This document shows positions 24,285 to 28,071 of a DNA stretch of 28,071 nt, piece after piece. The notes under the pieces were generated by a model that saw only the letters and a list, made by a program, of their open reading frames with translations, was not told where the DNA came from and did no database searches. How positions within the stretch are numbered: the stretch's first letter is position 1; every line of letters begins with the position of its first letter. Origin of the DNA: Syntrophomonadaceae bacterium (GTDB taxonomy: Bacteria > Bacillota > Dethiobacteria > PWVN01). The DNA is taken from positions 1-28,071 of the forward strand of contig PWVN01000237.1 in the NCBI GenBank assembly GCA_003561835.1, written 5' to 3'. Position numbers and translations under genes: made by a program.

Positions 24285-24314
24285 AGTATAGCACAGCTGC
24301 CCCGAAATTGTTAA
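24285..24314 (-). promoter_or_regulatory. Sigma-A promoter of the CDF gene
   Basis: Minus-strand TTAACA (24309-24314), an 18-bp spacer, and TATACT (24285-24290). The TTG start is about 41 nt downstream of the -10. The -35 box overlaps the T-tail of the secF terminator, so this promoter could drive the downstream CDF-lapA-recJ-rel-dtd series. Confidence 0.68.
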
Positions 24315-24350
24315 AAAAAGAGAACCCGAGGGCCAGGGGAGCCCTCAGGC
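24311..24350 (-). terminator. Intrinsic terminator of secD-secF
   Basis: Minus-strand stem GAGGGC/GCCCTC with a seven-base loop and additional flanking C:G pairs, followed by GGGTTCTCTTTTTTTAA. A long T-run makes this a convincing rho-independent terminator about 40 nt after the secF stop. Confidence 0.82.
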
Positions 24351-24391
24351 TTTGCAAAGGTTTATGCTCAGACTATTGCTCAGACTATTGC

Positions 24392-25297
24392 TCAGGCTGT
24401 TTGGATGGGTCGTTTCCCCTCCCGGTAGTGCTTCCAGGAGAACCAGACCTGGCTGGCGATGAAGATGGATGAATAGGTCCCGGTGACCACACCCAGCAGG
24501 AGGGCCAGGATAAAGGGCCTCAAGGCCACCCCTCCCAGGATGAAGAGGGATAGGAGGACCAGCAGGGTGGTGCCGGAGGTGTTGATGGAACGGATCAGGG
24601 TCTGGTTGATGCTCCGGTCGATGATCTCGGCGAAGTTCACCTTCCTGCGGCCCTTCAGATTCTCCCTCACCCGGTCGAAGAGGACGATGGTATCGTTGAT
24701 GGAATAGCCGATAATCAGGAGAATGGCCGCCACAAAGGGGCTGTTGACCTCCACCTGGGCCAGGGAGAAGATGGTCAGGACAAAGAGGGCATCGTGGACC
24801 AGGGCGATGATGGCTGCTACAGCAAATTTAAACTCAAAACGGATGGTGATATAGATGACCATCCCCGTCATGGCCACCAGCAGGGCCCAGAAGGCCTGGC
24901 GGCGCAGCTCGGCGCCGATGGTGGGCCCCACGTTTTCAATGGCCAGGATATCCCTGTCGGTGATGCCGTCCCAGCGGGCCTGGAAGGCGGCGATGATATC
25001 AGTCCGCTCCGCCTCGCTGAGCAAGGGGCTTTTCAGGATAACCTCCCGGCCCTCCCCGTCCAGGCCGCCCCCCACCTTCTGGATCTGGCTGCCATCCAGG
25101 CCGAAGCCGGCCAGGATTTCCCGCACCTCGGCCACCTCAAAATCCTGGCCGATATTCAGGTGCAGCCGGGTCCCCCCGGTGAAATCGATTCCCAGGTTCA
25201 ATCCCTGAACCAGCAGGGAGGCGATGCCCACGGCGATGATGACCAGGGAGAAGATATAGGCATACTTCCTGTAAGACACGAAGTTGTACTTAAACAT
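24392..25297 (-). CDS. secF: Protein translocase subunit SecF
   Basis: Membrane subunit of the SecDF complex that uses the proton gradient to aid Sec-dependent export. At 301 aa it has six membrane helices. The N-terminal helix is followed by LGIDFTGGTRLHL, the conserved SecF periplasmic/extracellular start. Later segments include SINDTIVLFDRVREN and INTSGTTLLVLLSLFILGG (split across about residues 237-255). The ATG overlaps the secD stop by 8 nt, so translation is likely coupled. It ends at a strong terminator. Separate secD and secF genes, rather than the fused form of Bacillus, are usual in this group of Firmicutes. Confidence 0.96.
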   Translation of the reverse strand: MFKYNFVSYRKYAYIFSLVIIAVGIASLLVQGLNLGIDFTGGTRLHLNIGQDFEVAEVREILAGFGLDGSQIQKVGGGLDGEGREVILKSPLLSEAERTDIIAAFQARWDGITDRDILAIENVGPTIGAELRRQAFWALLVAMTGMVIYITIRFEFKFAVAAIIALVHDALFVLTIFSLAQVEVNSPFVAAILLIIGYSINDTIVLFDRVRENLKGRRKVNFAEIIDRSINQTLIRSINTSGTTLLVLLSLFILGGVALRPFILALLLGVVTGTYSSIFIASQVWFSWKHYREGKRPIQTA

Positions 25298-26558
25298 TGG
25301 CTTTCACCCCCATGAACCAGGGATTCTTGATGAGGTTGGCCCTGAGGATCAGGCGCAGCAGGAACCGGGTCAGGATGATAGCGGTGAACATGCTGGCCAG
25401 GATGCCGATGGTCAGGGTCACGGCAAACCCCCGGATGGCCCCCGTTCCAAAGTAGAAGAGGACGCCGGCGGCGATCAGGGTGGTGATGTTGGCATCCAGA
25501 ATCGTCCGGAAGGCCCGCTGGAAGCCGGCTTCCACCCCGGTCCGGACGGTACGCCCCGACCGGATTTCCTCCTTGACCCGCTCGAAGATGATGACGTTGG
25601 CATCCACCGCCATGCCGATGGAGAGGATCAGGCCGGCAATTCCCGGCAGGGTCAGGGTTGCGTTGAACCAGGAAAGGATTTCCAGAACCAAGATGATATA
25701 CAAGAACAGGGTGAAGTCGGCCAGCAGGCCCAAGAAGCGGTAGTAAACCAGCATGAAGACCATGACCAGGCCCATTCCCAGAAGGCCGGCCCTGATGCCC
25801 CGGTCCCAGGAATCCTGGCCCAGGGTGGGCCCCACGGAACGGGTCTCCAGCTCCACCAGCTCCACCGGCAGGGCGCCGGAGCGCAGGACCAGGGCCAGGT
25901 CCGCCGCCTCTTCCAGGGAGAACCCCCCTGTGATCTGGGCCTCACCGCCGGTGATGACCGACCGCACCACAGGGGCGGAGACCACCTCGTCATCCACCAG
26001 GATGGCGATGGGCTGCTGCAGAAATTTCTGCGTGGCCTCGGCAAATTTTTTCGTCCCTTCCGGGTCAAACTCCAGGGAGACGGCAGGCAGGCCGAACTCG
26101 TCCCTGGAAACAAAGGCATCTTGCAGCTCGGTTCCGGTAAGGATAACCTCCCCGTCGGGCCCGACGAAGGACAGCTGGGCCGTCCGGCCGATAATTTCCA
26201 TGGCCCGGGCATGATCGTCGATACCCGGCAGCTCGATCAGGATCCGGTTATCCCCCTCCTGGCGGATCTCCGGCTCGGCCACACCGAACTCATCCACCCG
26301 GTTGCGGATGATGGTGATGGCCCGCTGCAGGGCGTCTTCATCCCCGGGGCCTCCCTCCACTTCCCGGGCTTCCAGGAGGACATAGACGCCTCCCTTGAGG
26401 TCCAGCCCCAGGTTCAGCTTGCCGGAAGCGTAACCGAAATCGTCCTCCTCGCCGCTTTCAAAGAGGCTGTAGTATCCGTATCCCGCAGTCAGGGCAAGGG
26501 CCACCACAACAACTATGAGAATTGTGAGATTCTTGTTGGATCTCTTCGCAGGGCGCAA
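25290..26558 (-). CDS. secD: Protein translocase subunit SecD
   Basis: Membrane partner of SecF. The 422-aa product has an N-terminal helix (about 10-26), then LGLDLKGGVYVLLEA, which is the conserved SecD segment. A shorter extracellular P1 domain follows than in Proteobacteria, then LRSGALPVELVEL and the final membrane domain with GMAVDANVIIFERVKEE, a hallmark of SecD. The start is TTG; a G-rich ribosome binding site GAGGGGG lies about 10 nt upstream. A near-consensus promoter is present 42-70 nt upstream. No yajC gene lies in the window between this gene and its neighbours. Confidence 0.96.
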   Translation of the reverse strand: MRPAKRSNKNLTILIVVVVALALTAGYGYYSLFESGEEDDFGYASGKLNLGLDLKGGVYVLLEAREVEGGPGDEDALQRAITIIRNRVDEFGVAEPEIRQEGDNRILIELPGIDDHARAMEIIGRTAQLSFVGPDGEVILTGTELQDAFVSRDEFGLPAVSLEFDPEGTKKFAEATQKFLQQPIAILVDDEVVSAPVVRSVITGGEAQITGGFSLEEAADLALVLRSGALPVELVELETRSVGPTLGQDSWDRGIRAGLLGMGLVMVFMLVYYRFLGLLADFTLFLYIILVLEILSWFNATLTLPGIAGLILSIGMAVDANVIIFERVKEEIRSGRTVRTGVEAGFQRAFRTILDANITTLIAAGVLFYFGTGAIRGFAVTLTIGILASMFTAIILTRFLLRLILRANLIKNPWFMGVKANV

Positions 26559-26599
26559 GCTCCCTTTCCCCCTCTCCAGTTTCTAAATCCACAAGCTTT

Positions 26600-26628
26600 A
26601 TTATACTGTCAGTATATATAAAAGTCAA
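26600..26628 (-). promoter_or_regulatory. Sigma-A promoter of secD-secF
   Basis: Minus-strand TTGACT (26623-26628), exactly 17 bp, TATAAT (26600-26605). The spacer and -10 contain a palindrome TATACTG-T-CAGTATA (26602-26616), which could serve as a repressor site or be coincidental. The distance from -10 to the start codon is about 42 nt. Confidence 0.85.
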
Positions 26629-26677
26629 TCTCGCAGGCGTACCCAAAGCCATGCCTGCGGAAGAGAATCGCGGAAGA

Positions 26678-26700
26678 GAAAAAGCCCCCCTAGAGGAGCC
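26678..26700 (-). terminator. Weak intrinsic terminator of the HD-domain gene
   Basis: Minus-strand GCTCC/GGGGC stem (one G-T pair), with the stop codon in the loop, followed by TTTTTCTCTT. The stem is short, but the T-run and its position before the secD promoter support it. Confidence 0.45.
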
Positions 26701-27364
26701 TGGAATCGTTGATGACGAGAGAAAAGGTGAACCCCAAAAAGTCCGCCGCCCGCCGGCAGAGGACCATCCGGGTCAAGAAGATCTCAAAATACTCCATGAC
26801 GGTGCTGATGCTTTTGTCGATCTTCAGGGTGAGGGTGATGACCTTCTTCTCCGTATTCACGGAGAGCCGGGAATCCACCACGGCATAATTCACCCGGTCG
26901 TGAATATCGAAGGTGGAGAAATCCTTGTTCCGGACCCGGGTCCGGTGGACATCGGATTTGTCCGCCAGGATCACCGCCGCCGAAGCGGGGTTCACCGGGT
27001 GGCCCTCCCGCTCATCGTGATTGCCGATGGCGGAGATGACGACGGCAATCTCCTCCGGGGGCATACCCATGTCGGCAAAGATCTTGAAAACCATGACGGC
27101 ACCGATATGCTCGTGATTGTGGCGCCCCACCACATTTCCGATATCGTGGAGGTAGCCGGCCATGGCTGCCAGCTCCGCTTCCCGCTCCCCGTATCCCAGG
27201 TCCAGCAGGATCTGCCGGGCCTGGTCCGCCACCAGTTTGGTATGACGGAAGCTGTGCTCCGTAAAGCCCATGGCTTCCAAGTTCTCGTCTCCCTTTTGGA
27301 TAAAGGCCTTCACATGGGGATTCTCCTTCACCCTCTCCAGGGTGATGGTACCGGGCTCTGGCAT
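26690..27364 (-). CDS. HD-domain metal-dependent phosphohydrolase, substrate unknown
   Basis: A 224-aa cytoplasmic protein of the HD superfamily, whose members cleave phosphate esters or cyclic nucleotides. Metal-binding residues run H41 (SFRH), H73-D74 (YLHDIGN), H82/H84/H86 (RHNHEH), H116-D117 (GNHDE) and D135 (LADKSD). The C-terminal third has beta-rich sequence (KKVITLTLKIDKS) and may form a small regulatory subdomain. I chose the second of two adjacent ATGs (27364), which is 8 nt from AAGGAGG; 27367 is equally readable. A longer in-frame form reaching 27523 is Pro/Gly-rich and overlaps the dispersed repeat, so is rejected. Genes of this kind are often seen next to secD in related Firmicutes, but the link to export is unproven. 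Confidence 0.85.
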   Translation of the reverse strand: MPEPGTITLERVKENPHVKAFIQKGDENLEAMGFTEHSFRHTKLVADQARQILLDLGYGEREAELAAMAGYLHDIGNVVGRHNHEHIGAVMVFKIFADMGMPPEEIAVVISAIGNHDEREGHPVNPASAAVILADKSDVHRTRVRNKDFSTFDIHDRVNYAVVDSRLSVNTEKKVITLTLKIDKSISTVMEYFEIFLTRMVLCRRAADFLGFTFSLVINDSRLL

Positions 27365-27520
27365 CATAACCTCCTCCTTACACATATCCCTCGAGCATCC
27401 TCCCCCGTGGGAGGGCCCATTTATTCCGGGGGCTACGGACGGGGGGCAAGCGGGGGGGGCAAAGGGAGGCGGTTCTTTAGCGATTTCGCTCTTCTCCCTT
27501 GCCAGCTGACAGGGGGCAAG

Positions 27521-27593
27521 CATTCAAGTCCCGGGGACGGTTCTCAAAACTTGAATGAATTCAAGGGCCCGGAACCGTCCCCGGAACTTGAAT
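27521..27593. repeat. Dispersed palindromic repeat, copy B (near-perfect inverted repeat)
   Basis: The first 37 bp match copy A exactly. In addition, 27522-27543 and 27572-27593 are 22-bp inverted repeats with a single mismatch, each built around CCGGGGACGGTTC or its complement. A smaller palindrome CTTGAAT-GA-ATTCAAG sits at the centre. The whole could form a long cruciform or an RNA hairpin. It lies between aroB and the HD gene. Confidence 0.82.
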
Positions 27594-27627
27594 TGCTGGA
27601 ACATTTTCCCAGGAAAGAACGAACCGG

Positions 27628-27651
27628 CCCCGCTTGCTACCCCGCTTGCTA
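27628..27651. repeat. Tandem 12-bp repeat at the aroB 3' end
   Basis: Two exact copies of CCCCGCTTGCTA (27628-27639 and 27640-27651). The last three bases of the second copy are the aroB stop codon. The same motif in reverse orientation (TAGCAAG) is tandemly repeated in copy A, suggesting it belongs to the same dispersed element. Confidence 0.7.
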
Positions 27652-28071
27652 TCGGGTGTCCTGCAAAAAATCTTCCAGGGTTTTCCGGAGAAGGGGCCTG
27701 GGGACATCCCGGCGGATCTCCACCCGGCCGATCCCCCGGATCAGAACGAAGAGGTTCTCCCCGCCCCGCCTTTTCTTATCCCGGCCCATGGCCTCAAGGA
27801 GCCCTTCCACCGTCACACTGTCCGGGACGGCGGGGAAGCCTGCCCGCCGGATAAGCCCTTCAATGCGCTCTCCTTCTCCGCCGGCCAAAAGCCCCATGGC
27901 CGCCGAAAGGCGGGCCGCCCAGACCATGCCGGCCCCCACCGCTTCCCCGTGGCGGTAATACCCGTAGCCCGTCTCCCGCTCCAGGGCATGGCCCAGGGTG
28001 TGGCCCAAATTCAATACCATGCGGGGGCCTGCCTCCTCTTCATCCCTTAAGACCACCTCCGCCTTCATGCG
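27649..28071 (-). CDS. aroB: 3-dehydroquinate synthase AroB, C-terminal part
   Basis: Second step of the shikimate pathway. Only the last 140 or so residues are in the window; the 5' part runs off the right edge. Conserved AroB motifs are visible: NLGHTLGHALE and HGEAVGAGMVWAARL contain the zinc-binding histidines, and DKKRRGGENLFVL is the usual C-terminal lysine-rich motif. The protein ends in DFLQDTR, with its TAG stop contributed by the tandem repeat. A short downstream gap containing the palindromic repeat separates it from the HD gene. Confidence 0.94.
   Translation of the reverse strand, partial: RMKAEVVLRDEEEAGPRMVLNLGHTLGHALERETGYGYYRHGEAVGAGMVWAARLSAAMGLLAGGEGERIEGLIRRAGFPAVPDSVTVEGLLEAMGRDKKRRGGENLFVLIRGIGRVEIRRDVPRPLLRKTLEDFLQDTR

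Noticed and set aside
24244..24357. N-terminal extension of the CDF transporter
   Set aside because: The extension covers the promoter and part of the terminator, and the TTG at 24243 has a strong ribosome binding site at the expected position.
27365..27523. N-terminal extension of the HD-domain protein
   Set aside because: Pro/Gly-rich translation of an intergenic region with an 8-base homopolymer, touching the dispersed repeat; the inner ATG has the strong ribosome binding site.

Overview
The window is a GC-rich chromosomal segment that looks like a core-genome region of a Gram-positive Firmicute of the Moorella/Desulfotomaculum/Pelotomaculum type (inferred from protein style and gene order). 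Points in favour: a complete division and cell-wall (dcw) cluster with a PASTA-bearing penicillin-binding protein; a MurE with the DNPR motif of meso-diaminopimelate-adding enzymes; a bifunctional Rel followed by dtd; a hisS-aspS pair; and strong GGAGG-type ribosome binding sites with frequent TTG starts. No rRNA, tRNA, CRISPR array, intact insertion sequence or prophage is visible. Nearly all genes lie on the minus strand, so transcription runs from high to low coordinates.

Left third (1-9870, minus): mraZ, rsmH, ftsL-like, pbpB-like PBP, murE, murF, mraY, murD and the start of ftsW, tightly packed with overlaps or short gaps. They make lipid II precursors and build the division septum. A 10-bp-period repeat directly upstream of mraZ matches the known MraZ-box arrangement and is the likely autoregulatory operator. 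A strong hairpin sits between the PBP gene and murE.

9930-12640: a small CXXC/CXXC zinc-ribbon gene (56 aa) with its own ribosome binding site and intrinsic terminator, then a csoR-family regulator and an mgtE magnesium transporter driven together from a good sigma-A promoter. A short plus-strand gene for a small membrane protein faces aspS.

12650-17300: hisS-aspS operon (minus) with its own promoter, a small helix-turn-helix gene with a perfect-stem terminator, and, divergent from that, a secreted SH3b/Amidase_3 cell-wall hydrolase on the plus strand.

17530-24315: CDF metal transporter, LapA-domain membrane protein, recJ, rel and dtd, all minus and probably co-transcribed at least in part from the promoter upstream of the CDF gene. 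24311-26628: secD-secF as a clean unit with a near-consensus promoter and an intrinsic terminator. 26680-28071: an HD-domain phosphohydrolase and the 3' part of aroB, which runs off the window.

Two copies of a dispersed palindromic repeat (17331 and 27521 onward) share a 37-bp identical core and are the only mobile-like sequence seen. I found no convincing new multi-gene system. The most useful extras are the unlisted zinc-ribbon gene, the csoR-mgtE pairing, the repeat elements and several regulatory signals.
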